NCBI GenBank assembly: GCA_022747635.1
Contig: JAKTNV010000009.1
Location: 27,041,122 to 27,105,121 of the forward strand
Direction: 5' to 3'
DNA length: 64,000 nucleotides
Source of the DNA: Hetaerina americana
Taxonomy: Eukaryota > Arthropoda > Insecta > Odonata > Calopterygidae
Part shown: piece by piece, positions 23,521-35,779 of the stretch
Layout of the letters: every line of letters starts with the position of its first letter
How positions within the stretch are numbered: the stretch's first letter is position 1
The notes under the pieces: model-generated
What the model was told of the DNA's origin: nothing
Seen by the model: the letters and a program-made list of their open reading frames with translations, nothing else
The model's database searches: none
Translations under genes and position numbers: made by a program

Positions 23521-24599
23521 CTTAATTTTCTTCTCCTTGCTCTCATTCCGGACGCTTTTCGGTCGGCTTTCCCGTGTGCGCTCGCTACCTCCTTGTCTTC
23601 CGTCTCGCCTCGTCTGCGCCTCTCCTTCCATCTTCCGAGACACGTAATATGTGCGACATGACCGCGGCCTTTGTAGTGCTCGTTTCCTCCGCCGCGGAGC
23701 CACCGTCAATCGAGCGATCTCAGAGCTCTCAACGTGCAGTTTACGAATTACACGCATTGATCCGGGGGGTGATTTGGTTTTATGCGCTCTGTATCCCTTA
23801 AAATTCAATTTTGGACGCATAATCGTATTTCCAATGGTTTGCCGGTACCTATGTGAAAGTGAGCGCTTTAAACACTCCTATAACATTATTAATTGTGTTG
23901 CGGAAAAATTTAATTGTTTCGTTTTAAAATCATTACACTGGGGTGGGGCTCCACTGAACGGTTGTTTCCCTAAGAAATAACTTATTTCAAAATTTATTTC
24001 CTCGCAAAATTCTATTTCTTTGCTTGAATTTTTTGTCAAGGAAATAAAACATTTTTCATTCGTCCATGAGCGATGTTTTTACCAAAGAATCCGAATCTTC
24101 TGTTTTTATTTGGAAGGTTCAAGTTAACTCAATTTTAACTTCGTTTACCATTGGTTTCTCCCTGTAGAGTCCGAAACCTTATATTCATTCGAATTAAATC
24201 CAACTCTGTTCCCAATAGTCAGAGATTATTTATTTAACATTCACTTATTCGGAGGAAATATCTTGCAATCATCTCCTATTTCGGATTCCAACGTCCATTT
24301 TCATCAGTTTTCCACCGAAAGCAAAACCATAGCAATGGATTAAAACATTTCAAGAACTCGGAGCCAGTTCATACTAGCACAAAAATAAGTGTGTACGAAA
24401 TAGCCGACAAATGCAACGCTAGAGAAATCGTATCTTATATTTCGCAAATGTTTTGAAGATATTGATCATTTCCATTGTACGAGTATTTCCGGCATTTCGG
24501 AGAAGCATTGCCTGTGAGTTCTACGTATATCACTGCCCCTCCATTCCATTCTTTGATGGGGTTTTAAGAACCTCCTCCTTGTCTCCTTTCAATTTTTTA

Positions 24600-25200
24600 T
24601 GCCGTGGGTAGCTGCTCGTGGCGCATTTGTACTCGCGTTATTTTTACTTTGCCTTAGTCATTCTCCTTATCTTTCAATTTAAATATTCAGCGTCCTTAAA
24701 ATTCTTTTTGAGCACTTCCTCAAAAGTCCTTTTCCTTAGGAGCCTTCCTCAGCCATTCATTCCAGCTCTCCGCCTTCCCATCAACCGGCCAATGGACTCG
24801 CTTTTTATCTTCACACGTTCCCATTTATTACGTCGCGTGCATTTATCTGCTCTGCGTCCATTTGCCCCGACATCCATTCTTTTCTTTAGCCCTCGACTCC
24901 TCCCTCCTTTGCGTATTACATTATCGTTTTTTTCCGTCTCCGAGCCATCTTCACTTACCATTAGTAGGTGTCAATTTCCTTGTCGTCTCTTATAATTCTC
25001 CTTATCGTCCCATTCTCTTGCATTCCCTCTCGACATCTCTTTAACTGTCCGTCCACGCCTCGAAACACATTTTTTTTAAATAAAGGATTCTCTCTCTCTC
25101 CCCCTCTTGTCTCGAGAACGCCTATTCCCGACCCGTCTTTGCATTCTCTGTTTATCTTTCTCTCTCGCGAGGCTTCGCACTCCATAGTTATCTTTTATCA
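24600..25200. repeat. T/C-rich stretch
   Basis: Pyrimidine-skewed but richer in T than the other islands, so the overlapping + frames are Leu/Phe/Ser-rich and not proline-rich. Confidence 0.6.
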
Positions 25201-25249
25201 TTCAGTCGCAGTCGCACTCACCTTCCAGTCCAGGTGAGTCAAGGATCTC

Positions 25250-26000
25250 TCAGCGGAAGGATCCTGTGTCATGATCCCCACTCGAGTGAAAGAAAAGAGG
25301 CACAATAATAATGATACTCCCCCGGAGCGAACCTGGTGAGGGTTTGACCATATTTGCCCGTTCAATCCGAGAGTGGTGGGTACTAATGGGCGAGATATTC
25401 CACGTCACGGAGAGTTCTCGAGAACACTCTCTTCCCACTCTTCGAAACCTACGAAAAGGCCCACGTCTCCTTAGTTCCTCAACTGTGTGAACGATAGAGA
25501 TAGGGAGGGGGGAGAGAAAATAATGGTTTATTTTGCTTTGGGTCAAACATCCCCAAAGGGCGTACTTGTGCAATGAACCTGATTTAAAGGCATCGCGAGG
25601 AGTTGCAATTTAAGAAAGTCGCACTTTAAAAAAAATACCGTGAGGGATGCAAAAAAATGTCCTAATGGAAATAAAAATCGAACGAGAGAAGAAAGCAAAT
25701 GAGAGAACACTTCGGAAGGAGAACAGTAAGTAATAGCAAGCAGAACACGTGGAATCAGGAAACCGAAAACGACGTGGAAGAAATTCGAAGCACTCCCTAG
25801 TGGCAGCCAAAACGGTTCAACCCTTAAGGATTAGTTATACAATTCCGGCACTTCCAGGAAAAATACTAGAAGAGAAAGAGGTGTGAAGAAAAGGAAAAAG
25901 GAATACAGGAAAGATCAGAAACGAACGAGGCCCATAGTCATACCTAAGAAGAAGAAAATAGAAAATCTTTAAGTGTCCGAGTCCACTTGGTGAACGGGAG
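25250..26000. other. Intron, nothing recognised
   Basis: Mixed composition, mildly A-rich from 25600; no gene or repeat ends seen. Confidence 0.5.
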
Positions 26001-26229
26001 TGGGAGAGGCTCATTTTAGATTCTCTCATGATACCGCGATACCTCACAGGTCTCTCTCCAAAGCGGGTGGGAAGGACGTTAACACACGCCCTCACTTAGC
26101 AGCTGAGTCCTCTTACCCTTCGCGTGCCATCTCACGCGTGTCAGCCCCTCCTCGTATGTCCCTCGAGGAGAGCGAGACGAGTGTGGGGGGAGACACTCAT
26201 ATTTCTTCTTTCGACTCATCAAGAGATCT

Positions 26230-26620
26230 CCTCTCCACCAAGGACTCCCACGCGTTCTCACCCCGGCGGTCCCTCTACCACACCCTCCTTCCCCGCACCC
26301 AACTCGCCCCCTCCCCGCCCGGTCGCCTCTCGTGGGAGCCCGAAAAAAACCACCCACCCTCCCAGCCCCTCGCTCTCCCGGACACCTCACTCCTCACCTT
26401 TGCGTGTCTCACGGGGCGGGACCACGCCCGTGTAATACCTCCGTTTGTCTCTTCCCCACCTCCCTCCCCCCGCCTTCTTCCCGGGGTGGGTGCGGGAAGG
26501 CGGCACACGCCCTCGATTCCCTCCCTCCAGCCCTCTCCTCGCACCCACGCCCACACCCTCGTGCCAAAGAGACTTTTCCCATTCACGCCCGCCCCTTTCA
26601 TCTCTGGCTGTTCATCGTAC
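26230..26620. repeat. Pyrimidine-skewed island
   Basis: C-rich tract with CCCGCC and CCACCC units. The 235-codon frame across it is a composition artefact. Confidence 0.85.
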
Positions 26621-26739
26621 CGCGGACGCTGTCATCTTTCTTTCTACTCATCCCTTCAGTCTCCGGGTCGGATGGTGATAATCTCGGCGTTCTGCTCAGC
26701 TACGTAGGGCCGCAAATGACTTACCAAATTATCCGTCAA

Positions 26740-28400
26740 TCGGCGGTCGACAATTTTGCGTTTATTAAAACTCTTCACTGGTTTACCCGTTGGCCCTCAA
26801 TGACCGCATTTGGGGATCACCAGTTATACTAATCCTCGCGATGCACGAAGGGTGGAGGCATTTATAAACAATGATCACCCAATAACTTGACAGTTAAAAG
26901 TACGAAATTTTGGATGTAGGATTATTTTTAGCGTTTTAAAGAGATTGGTGTATGGGAGAAAAATTGAAAAAAAGGGACCGACATTTTAAATTCAAAAGAG
27001 CAGAAAAAGCAGCGGCAAGTCTGTCCGTCTCGAAATTGACGAAGTGTTCCCAAGCATAAGACAGATGTAGGAGTGGTAGCATTTGAATTTGAACAAGTGC
27101 ATTAAACGAGGAATTTATCTGTCAGTTTATTATGAGTTACACTTGGGTAAATGTTCAACCGGTTTAATCGATTAATTGGTGGATCATAAATGGCGATCGG
27201 CTTCGACTGAAAATTCTTTTTTTCTATTTCTGAACTCGAATTTGGGTATGGTGTTATCAAATTAAACATTTTTTGATCAGTCCTTGCCAATTGAAAGATT
27301 TAATCTGAAAGGGTATTGTATTAAGGGCAATCGAATCGGAGAAGGACGTCGCACTCCGTCGTTTACATAGAAAGTGAGGACAGGAGACTTAAAAAAAAGG
27401 AGTGTTCGCTTCCAGGCGGATTCAATGTAAATCCTCCCGTTAGAGAAGACCTCGGAAGCTCAGGAAAATAAGGGGCGGCTATTTAGTTGGTCAACTGACC
27501 ACTTCACAACCTTATCCGTCGAACACCGTGAGATTTTCTCTAAGCTTTCCATGTCTTTGTAAGCAGTTTCCGACGGTCTTCCAACGTTTTCATTGGCGCT
27601 ATTCTCCCCCGAGGTTTCTTTCAAAGGTCGTTCGTTTCTCATTTGTTCTTTCCATATCGTTGAGATGAGATCCACTTGCTGCTTCCCAACGGAACGAGGT
27701 GGTCCCTGAGCTTAAGTGGAAGAAAATCCCTTGGTCGGATAAGAAACGGAGGGGGCTATTCAGCGGATTGGAACATGCGAACGAGGACACTATTTCGAGC
27801 TCTGTTTAATGCAAGGAGGCGATTACCTTTAGATACCCAGTTTTTGTTAAAATCGATAACGTCGGTGATCCCTTAAGACATGGACCTGTAACTGCCAAGG
27901 TTTGCCATCCCAGAGATTGCAGGTGAGAGTGTCCAGCTTCCAAATAAGACGTGTTGTGGAAAAATCTTTACCAAGGGATTTTTAGTAAGTTGCAACGTGA
28001 CCTCTGCAATTAAAAGACGTAAAATAAATTTCCATCACGACATAGAAGGTTATTTTGACTGAAATTTCTATACGAGAAATAAAATCAAGGCCACTAAATA
28101 GGTTAGAGCGGTTCCAACGTCAAATTTCGACACCCTCTTTTTAATTTTAACTCAGTATTCCCTCAGTCCAACAGTGAGATAAATTTAAATCAGTAGCAAT
28201 TAGCATATGGGTCGTCATCATAAAATAAAATATGGCTGTTAAATTTTCAACCCGTAAGGATTCTTAAGGGCTTTTAACCTACTCGTGGTTATTGCCAGTG
28301 TGATTGATCCAGTTACGTGACGAATCTCGTTCGCCACTCGTTCAAAACGCGGGTCCAACTTGGCCATTGATTCTCTCCGCTGCTCAGAGAATTATAACGG
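26740..28400. other. AT-rich intron, nothing recognised
   Basis: Only short frames without recognisable domains. Confidence 0.5.
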
Positions 28401-28404
28401 GAAA

Positions 28405-28480
28405 TGAGCCTTGTAATGCGCTGGATTCAAATGATAATATGCAAGTCCACACTCCATTCCCTCGATTCAAATCCCAGTGG
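28405..28480 (+). repeat. Degenerate tRNA/SINE-like fragment
   Basis: TGTAATGCGCTGGATTCAAA resembles the D-arm and anticodon arm of tRNA-derived SINEs and parallels the element at 55.8 kb. A B-box-like CGATTCAAATCCC follows at 28463-28475. The A box is poor and the anticodon region seems to hold extra bases. Confidence 0.35.
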
Positions 28481-28574
28481 TCCTCATTTGAACGTGAATC
28501 CGAGGGAGAGGGATGCTTTGTTTACAGACACGTTGGTAATTTTTAGTGCAGTGTGTGGGTGTAAAAAAAATCCC

Positions 28575-29315
28575 CCTCTCGAGAGTTGGAGAGAGAGCGA
28601 GAGAATCCGTCCCCCATCTCGTTCTCACCCCGGCCGCTCCCCCCTCCCCCGCCAATTTGGAACGGTCGGTATAAATGGAGACGTGGATTCAGGGAACGGC
28701 GAGAAACTCGGCGATGGCAGCAAATGGGTTGATGGGCGGAGGCGTACGAATGAGGCATTCTTGGGTGGGAACGAGGAGATTGAAGAGAATGGAAAGCGGG
28801 GTAGGAGAAAATGAGGAGGAAAGAGGGAGGGAGAATGGGAAGGAAGGATGGGAGTAGTGGGAGGGATTGTACGGGGGGGAGGAGAGAAGGATGGGCCATT
28901 TGGCTGTCTGTCCGACTATCCCACTCTCGCCAATTACGTAGATTGTTTGGGAATCGGGTTGAGGGGTTTCTGTGGATGGGCTAGGGGGTGTGGTGTTTCG
29001 TGGAGAGGGGGGAGAGGAGGAGGAAGGCCGCCGCGTTGGAAGGGGTTGGGGGAGCGAAGGATGCGGAGGAGGCCATTGGAGGAAGCAATCCACTTCCTGC
29101 CCACACGCACACATCGGGGCACACCACACACGAGCACATCCATATCCATCCTTCCGAACGACTCGCCTCCCCTCTCTCTCCACGCCCTTCCTCCTTGAAC
29201 TCGGCTGTCCATAGGGGACCACCTCTCTCCCCATAGGTACACCTTATTTCCCCACCTTTTCCACACTTTCGATCGTCTCCGTTTTCCCTGGTACGGCCAC
29301 CTTTCATCCCCCACC
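28575..29315. repeat. Purine then pyrimidine island pair next to the hth exon
   Basis: After a short mixed lead, G/A-rich 28660-29080 switches to C/T-rich 29095-29315, ending about 860 bases upstream of the exon. Confidence 0.85.
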
Positions 29316-29932
29316 GTGCTGAATATTTAAGTAGTATAACTCGATACATCGACCTCAAATTTTTTTTTTATTATTATCCGACCTAATATGTATTTGTCAA
29401 GCGAAAATATCTTGTCGCACTTTTAATTCCCACAAACTTTGGCGGATCGTATTTATTATCACTAGCGACAAAAACGTTTTAAATCCTGGAAGGAAAAAGT
29501 TTGTGAAATAAATATGGTTTTGACGACGATCGAAGCAGGTTGAAAGGATGCCTTGAAGAGTGAATCTTCAAAGAATATATGCATGCTATGTACTACCTGC
29601 AATTTTATTCAATAAATGTGTTTCTTAATGTGGAAAATTTCGATTTATGTATGGAGGTATCAATTTTTTGATATTATTAGATTGTGCCCGGTTCTATCCA
29701 CTTGGGATTGAGTTACCCTTGGATAATGCTCCATGTCTGGCTGTAGAAAAACACTATTTTATAATATTGGTTGAGGATGTATTTAATGATGTTTTGTACC
29801 TTATTTTTTCTCCTTAAAATATTATTGTTTTCATCATATGCTTTGTTTCTCGTACGATAATGGTTAATGACGCAATAGGATATTTTTTGTTTATAAAGAC
29901 TTCTAGCTTATGAAGCTTAATTAATCGAAGAC

Positions 29933-30013
29933 ACAGGGTGCGGCAACATAACTTCATTTTTAGAAAGCGTTTTGCGTTTAAACAAAGGAAGTCATAATGT
30001 TGCCGCACCCTGT
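29933..30013. mobile_element. MITE-like 81-base hairpin element
   Basis: Perfect 17-base inverted ends (ACAGGGTGCGGCAACAT, 29933-29949, and its complement 29997-30013) flank about 47 bases that are themselves partly palindromic. It is too short to encode anything, as expected of a non-autonomous DNA element; TA follows the right end but CA precedes the left. It lies 164 bases upstream of the hth exon. It could instead be an RNA hairpin with a role in splicing, but a transposon remnant is simpler. Confidence 0.7.
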
Positions 30014-30149
30014 ATTGGAAGCCCATAGCCATTGCATTTTGATAGTATGTATTAACATGATTTTGTGAGACTTGTCTAACTTATAAAATATTTGTAATGG
30101 GTACTCTGTTTCACGATTTCTTATATTACATTTTGGCAAATGAACTGTC

Positions 30150-30177
30150 CTAATGAAAGGTATTTTCCTCTTTGCAG
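30150..30177 (+). promoter_or_regulatory. Splice acceptor of the hth homeodomain exon
   Basis: A CTAAT branch-point match (30150-30154) lies about 24 bases before the AG at 30176-30177. A T/C-rich stretch (TATTTTCCTCTTTGCAG) separates them. This is a textbook metazoan 3' splice site, and it leaves the exon starting in phase 0 on a His codon. Confidence 0.9.
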
Positions 30178-30254
30178 CACCCGTATCCGTCGGAAGACCA
30201 GAAAAAGCAGTTGGCGCAGGACACCGGACTAACGATCCTCCAAGTCAACAACTG
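30178..30254 (+). CDS. hth: Internal exon of homothorax/Meis: central TALE homeodomain
   Basis: This 77-base exon encodes 25 full codons plus two bases of a Trp codon. The peptide begins His-Pro-Tyr-Pro-Ser-Glu-Asp-Gln and ends Gln-Val-Asn-Asn-(Trp). It spans the three-residue loop (PYP) that defines TALE homeodomains, all of helix 2, and the start of recognition helix 3 up to invariant Trp48. Asn51 and Arg53, which contact DNA, must lie in the next exon. The sequence matches Meis/Homothorax and not Pknox/Prep, which differ in helix 2. Hth/Meis proteins are nuclear transcription factors that partner Extradenticle/Pbx and Hox proteins. The upstream intron is phase 0 and the downstream one phase 2; as I recall, the vertebrate MEIS exon is also 77 bases with the same limits. 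The length is not a multiple of three, so skipping it would shift the frame and remove the homeodomain; homeodomain-less Hth isoforms are known in Drosophila. It is shorter than most open frames in the window and is recognisable only by homology. Confidence 0.96.
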
Positions 30255-30260
30255 GTGAGT
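30255..30260 (+). promoter_or_regulatory. Splice donor of the hth homeodomain exon
   Basis: GTGAGT directly follows ACTG and splits the Trp codon as TG|G (phase 2). It is close to the ideal U1 consensus. Confidence 0.92.
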
Positions 30261-30849
30261 ACCTCTGTTTGTCAATACCTTCCAATGGCACCGTGCAGTT
30301 TTTAGCAAGTTTTATTAACGTATTTAGAATGTAATTTAAAATGATTCGAAGCTTTTGGGAAGGGAATTAAATGTCAACTAAATAAACCTCTTTTCCATGA
30401 AGGATGTTTCAATTATATCTTAAAATATGAAAATGATTATCCGCTGACCAATTTTGTATTAATTAAATATGATTATGATTGAAGTGAATTCCCGATCAAA
30501 TTTCCCGAATTTCCGATTTGGCGAATTCAGGTCGTTCCCACAAATGGCTATCCTTTCCAGGACTATGATGCGATGAAAATTAAAGCAGGGCACTTCCGTA
30601 TTGAGGTTTTGTGAAGGAGTAGTCTTTTTACGATCGTTATTTTTATACATTCCCCAAGGTCCTTCGAAAGACATAAATTGCCCTTCAATTCACAATTTCC
30701 GTCTCCGTGGGAAAGGTCAACGCGATATCGCAGTTGAGAATGTGGCCAGGCTCTCAAGGTGGCGGCCCGTGGCGTTGATAGTATTCCTCTCATGTTTTAA
30801 GCAAAGAAATAGTAGTACTGTTGCATTGAATATTTCTTCCATTCCCGTG

Positions 30850-31300
30850 GGCGCACCCCCTATCATCCATACAATTTCGCAAACCCCCGCACGCCCTCCT
30901 CGGAAGGAAGTAAAAAAGATTCTGTCCCTTCCCCTTTATACCCAAAACACCCCCCGACCGCGTAGTACCCTTCCCCCAAATCTTCCCCACGGTTTCTCTG
31001 GCCATCTCGCAGCCGCCTTCCAACACCTGCCACCCCTCCGAGCTCTCCCCTCCACTCCAGACGGCCACTCCCGCCAGCGGCAGATTCCCTCTCCCATGCT
31101 TACGCGGTCCATCATCTTGTCACCGGTGGAATAACCGTCTCCTGCCGCCCACGCACCCTCTCCCCTCCGGCCGAGCATCCCCCCACTCCCGCCGCCCTCA
31201 TGCACCCATGAGCACAGGACTTCCCTGTCCCTTAAGCACCCCTCCCTTCCACGGTTTTCCCTTCTGGCCTTTTCGCTCGGCCTGTCTTCTTCCTTCAACT
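30850..31300. repeat. Pyrimidine-skewed island downstream of the hth exon
   Basis: C/T-rich tract beginning about 600 bases after the hth exon. Confidence 0.8.
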
Positions 31301-32349
31301 GTCTCTAGCTGATGCAAGCGGCCGCTGCTCCGCCCAAGGGCATTACAATGCGATAGGGGTTGTTGCCGCATGCGTGCCCCGTAGTCCTCGAACGGAATCG
31401 TTGCCATGGGAGCGTGTAATAGTGTCGGGATAGTTAACCGTCCATTGAATAGGCATATTGTATTATTTCTCTATCACATTCGCTAGGTTTTCTTTTCGAT
31501 TTTTTGAAGGGACCTTACCTCCGTCTGATATTTCTTGTTGGTTTATTAAGGGCACGGAAAACATGTCGACTTGTGATGTTGCAGATCACCTTTGAAAAGA
31601 TTGCAAGATCCTTTTTTGCATAGCTCCACCCGACATTTAGTCAACTAAGAGATTTTTTCTTGCTCTAAAGCAATCCTGAATGAATTCACTGCCAACTCCG
31701 GTTTATTTGCCCGGAGGGTAGCAGTAGAGGCTTCACGCGAAATCTGAATCTTTTGTTTCCATAATCTATTCTGTTTATGTATTTGAACGAAGGAAGTACT
31801 GAAGATTTGAAGATATGAAGATTTCATTTTCTAATATCTGTGCTCAGTAACATGTTCCTAATACGTGGATTCGCGCCTGGCGATTAATTTTCTCAATTCC
31901 TTAATTATGGGAATATTACTCCTTCCGATCATAATGGTACGTGTAGTTTTCATTTATCCTATTCAAGTAAGGTATGAGGGAAGTAATAAAAGCGCTTGTG
32001 CTTTAATTGATGGATACAGGGGAGTGTAGGGAAACAGAGACAAGTTAAATAATTACCTTTGGTGAAGGATAGCTCATGGCTTCCGCAAGCGATTTGTTCA
32101 TTTAAATTATTTGTCGCATGACCCGTTCTGAATTATTTAACTCCTTGAATTTGACACGTATGAAGGAAACTAAACTCTTTGTAAATCAAAGAGTGTTGCA
32201 ATGATTTGGTGAAGAAATATCATGTCATCATAATGGAGAAGGCACCTTCGTGTTTGAGCAGCTTCCTTTGAAGAGTAATGGAAAACGGAATCGTAGTGAT
32301 CTCTGTGGCCGTTCCAATTACCAATGGCTCGAAAGGCGTTTGTTTATTG

Positions 32350-33230
32350 CGATCGGAGCGCGCGGGGAGGTTAAACGACGCTGTACACGGCGGGGGAGGG
32401 TGGCAGGGTGGCCAAAGGTACCGGACCGTGGGAAGAAGACGCCGAGGGATGAAAAGAGGCCATGAGGTGGGAAGACGAGCGGTGCGGGGTAGGGGCGGTT
32501 GAACGGGGTTGGGGGGGGACCCTCAAATGGATACCGGATTGATTAATCGAGTAATTACCGATCAGATTTCCTCGCTAATTACATCCCGCAGGACGGAACA
32601 ACAATGGGTCCCACCCCTTCCTCCCTCCCGTTGCAGCAGCCTGCCCTTTCTTTTCGAATCTCAGAACGGTCCTGCTGTCCTCCTCCCTTTTCCGCCCTTT
32701 CCGGGACTAATTCCGCCTTTCCCCATTCACCCTCCGTCCTACCTCCCTCCGTGGAGCGACGCGGCGTAGTGCATACCCTCTTCCCCTTCAATCCCTCCCG
32801 TGTATCCCAGACCGATCTCTCACAAATGAGATTATTTGGGCTAGAGAGAGAGAGAGGGGGAGGAAGGGAGGACCTTTAACACCACTCGGACCGTCTTCTT
32901 GTGCCTTTGGCCGGGATTCCGAGGGGTCCAGGCAGAAGAGGGCCTCAATGGTGGTGTGTGTTGGCTTGTGACTGATTTTCCTCCGCGTTGACCCGTTAGA
33001 GGAGGGTGTGGGGTGAAGAAAAGCGGGGTTGTAGGGAGATCCAGCGCTGAGGGTATTGGAGCGAGAGTGGGGGAGGATGGCTGGCGGGCGATATAAATTA
33101 GCGCTTTGTTTGTCGTGAGAGAATGGAAGTGGGAGGGGCGGGAGTGTCCAGCTTATCAGTTTTTGGCTTGGGCGTCGGGAAGAGTTCGATTTGTCTTGAG
33201 AGGGAGAGGGGAGGGTGATGTAACCTTAAT
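32350..33230. repeat. Purine / pyrimidine / purine island triplet
   Basis: G/A-rich 32350-32515, C/T-rich 32595-32820, G/A-rich 32840-33230 with a GAGAGA run at its start. Confidence 0.8.
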
Positions 33231-33239
33231 GTCTATAGC

Positions 33240-34800
33240 GAAATGTTTAACCAAAAGGGACAATCGATATTAGCAATGGTCAATGCAAGTGAATCCAGCT
33301 CGCGGGGAGGAATGTTGCTTCCTCGTTCATGCAAGTCGTCGATTGCGTATGTATTAGAATTATTTGTGTTGTGTATCAAATTCACCGAATCGGTCCTATT
33401 AAATCAAATTTTGACAGACTTAAAAAGTTATACATTCGCGATATTTTCGTTGCTATAAAATCGATCACAGGGGCTCTTGTTGACCTTTGATTGGAGTATT
33501 AATGAATGAGGGCTATTTGAAACTAAAGCTTGTAATCTTTTAGATGATGTACTCGTTTGAAATCGGCAGTGAATATTCTACTCCTCGAAATTGTACCTTG
33601 ACTAAAATTCGCAGTAGAAAATTGCATTGATTTTAAAAAAAGCTCTTAGATAAATATAATTGTACGTGTATACTCCATTTGTAAGACTTCGTGCAGTTAT
33701 ATTACGCCTCGACATCTCCTCAATGCTTATTCCAGAGAAATGCGGGACCCCGGAATTTAAATTCATTGAAAAATGGGAAAGCTCGTGATATTACTGTAAT
33801 TCACTTCGAAGTAAAAATGCGATCCTTAACTTTTGACTACTTTGAGTTTTGCACCCAACCAAGCATAGTAGGAAGACAAATCCATGGTCACATGAGGCAA
33901 GGATTTTTTTTTACGGTTCGGAGCCTTCTGGGCATTTTGCTTTCGTCCTTTCCAATTCGCTCTTAGGGTCGACCCGAAGATAACCTTTAGCTCTCTCTGA
34001 GTGAAATTATTCCAAACGACGCAGGGGAGTGGCTGAGGGCGCAGAATGATAGGCGGATGAGACGTGGGGAAGGAAACTCGACAAAAGGTTGCGGAGAGGA
34101 AAGTGGTGAGAGAGAAAAAAAAAGAAAATTTGCGAAACGGCCATGCTGGTTCATCCCCTCATTTCTGCATAATTTGTTGCTTCATTAATTCAGTATTGAA
34201 CAAAAGAATTTTTAAATGATTAATACGTTTTACTTAAGCGGGCAAAGTGGTTTGACCCTTTTTCCTGGCATGGGATTCCTGTCGTTTTGGGTTCGTAATT
34301 GGCTGCCGTGTATCGAATAAAGTTCACTCATTCCAGCACCAAAGGTTTGTAGATTTGGGGAAAAATTCAAGGATGGAGAAACTTGAAAAATTCATCATTT
34401 CAGCAATTTTTGAAAGAAGTTTTGTTGCATTGTTTCCTCGTCGGTTATGTTAATATGCAAAACAAATTATGCTCTGAGCCGTTTATGGTGGTTGACACCA
34501 ATTTTGAAAGTAGATGCTCGCATCGTTGTTATTTATCTTCAGTGACAATAATTGAAGCTAACATCATTTCCTTTTTCATGCCATAAACATGACCTAAAAT
34601 ATCCTCCTGAAAATATTCACTTGAAGGCTAAGCGTGGGAATCGCGCGGTCTCAAGGTACCTCCGTCGTCAGAATAAGCACTGTTTTAAATATACCGTTTT
34701 CCAGTGATTAAGTTTGCCGCATTTTTCGAGAATTAATGAAAAACATCATCACAAGTGCGTCGGGAATTATTATTATCTTGAGTTCTGCCCCGAAAACCCT
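33240..34800. other. AT-rich intron with a short purine tract
   Basis: A G/A-rich patch lies at 34020-34130. Otherwise nothing is recognised. Confidence 0.5.
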
Positions 34801-34849
34801 CTGGATCCAAAGGGTGTCTCCCTCGCGGGCGGGAGTGCAGACTCAGCGG

Positions 34850-35710
34850 AGCGGTCGCTCCACACAAAGGAGGAGAGGGGTTCGTGGGGGAGAAGGGGGG
34901 GGGGGGAAGGTAGGAAGGGGGAGGGAAGACGGTGAGTGCCGCAGGGGAGACCGTGTGACTCTTCCCCATGATTACACCCGCCACGCACCGCTTTCATGTA
35001 CCTTCCCCTCGGCTGGGTGGGCTGGTGTTTTTGCGTGGCCTTTTGCGTGGCTCTTTGATCCGTTCTGAGCGGCCACTAGAATTGAAAGGGGGGGTGGAGA
35101 GGGGGGTGGGGTTGCGATTAGGGTAGGGGAGCTGGGCGTAGGTTATAAGAGGGGGTGGGAGAGTTGGAGTTTGTAGAATTGGGTGGCGTCGAGCGGCTTT
35201 CCACCCTCCCTCCCCCAGATTCTCCCGTCCTCCTCGCCACCCCGTAAAAGGGTTCTGGCCACTCTCTCCCAAGGGCGGAAGGGTGAGAGATAGGAAGGGC
35301 AAGTTTGCCGGACCTCTCCACCGCTGCTGCAATCTAGTTTTTTTTCCTTCGCCTCCCCACCGCCTTTCTTCTTCCCCCCTCCCATCCCCGTCCCGACGCT
35401 TTCCCCTTCCTTTCCCTCTCCATTCGCGCTCTCGCCGAAGAAGACAAAGGGAGGCATGTGTGTGAGTGTGGCCGGGCGATTGTTGTGCGTGGGTGACCGC
35501 GTGTGCTTGGGATTAATGGCCGCACGAGAGGTGGCCCGTCGTCGCCCGAGAGGCAGAATCGGTTTGCGGGATAGTTGTGGCGGAAGGCCTTGTCGGTGAC
35601 ATCCAGGCCATTCCCTTTTTCTCCCCGCCCTGCGCGATGGGCGTTCCTCCCTACCGCCTTCCCTTCCCCCCCCTCCCCCGGCGTGCTTTCGCTAAACTCT
35701 CCTTCTTTGA
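34850..35710. repeat. Purine then pyrimidine island pair
   Basis: G/A-rich 34850-35180 with a G-only run near 34890, a sharp switch to C/T-rich 35195-35450, and a further C/T patch 35600-35710. Confidence 0.85.
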
Positions 35711-35779
35711 GCCTCCCGACACGGATTCGTTTTTTCTGCCGCCTTTCGCCGCAGGGGGAAAAAATTAATTTCTCTCAGG

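Noticed and set aside
23125..23820. 231-codon minus-strand frame
   Set aside because: It spans a purine/pyrimidine island pair, is Arg/Pro/Ser-rich with no recognisable motif, and is explained by composition.
26000..26707. 235-codon plus-strand frame
   Set aside because: Most of it is Pro/Ser from a C-rich island, with no known domain.
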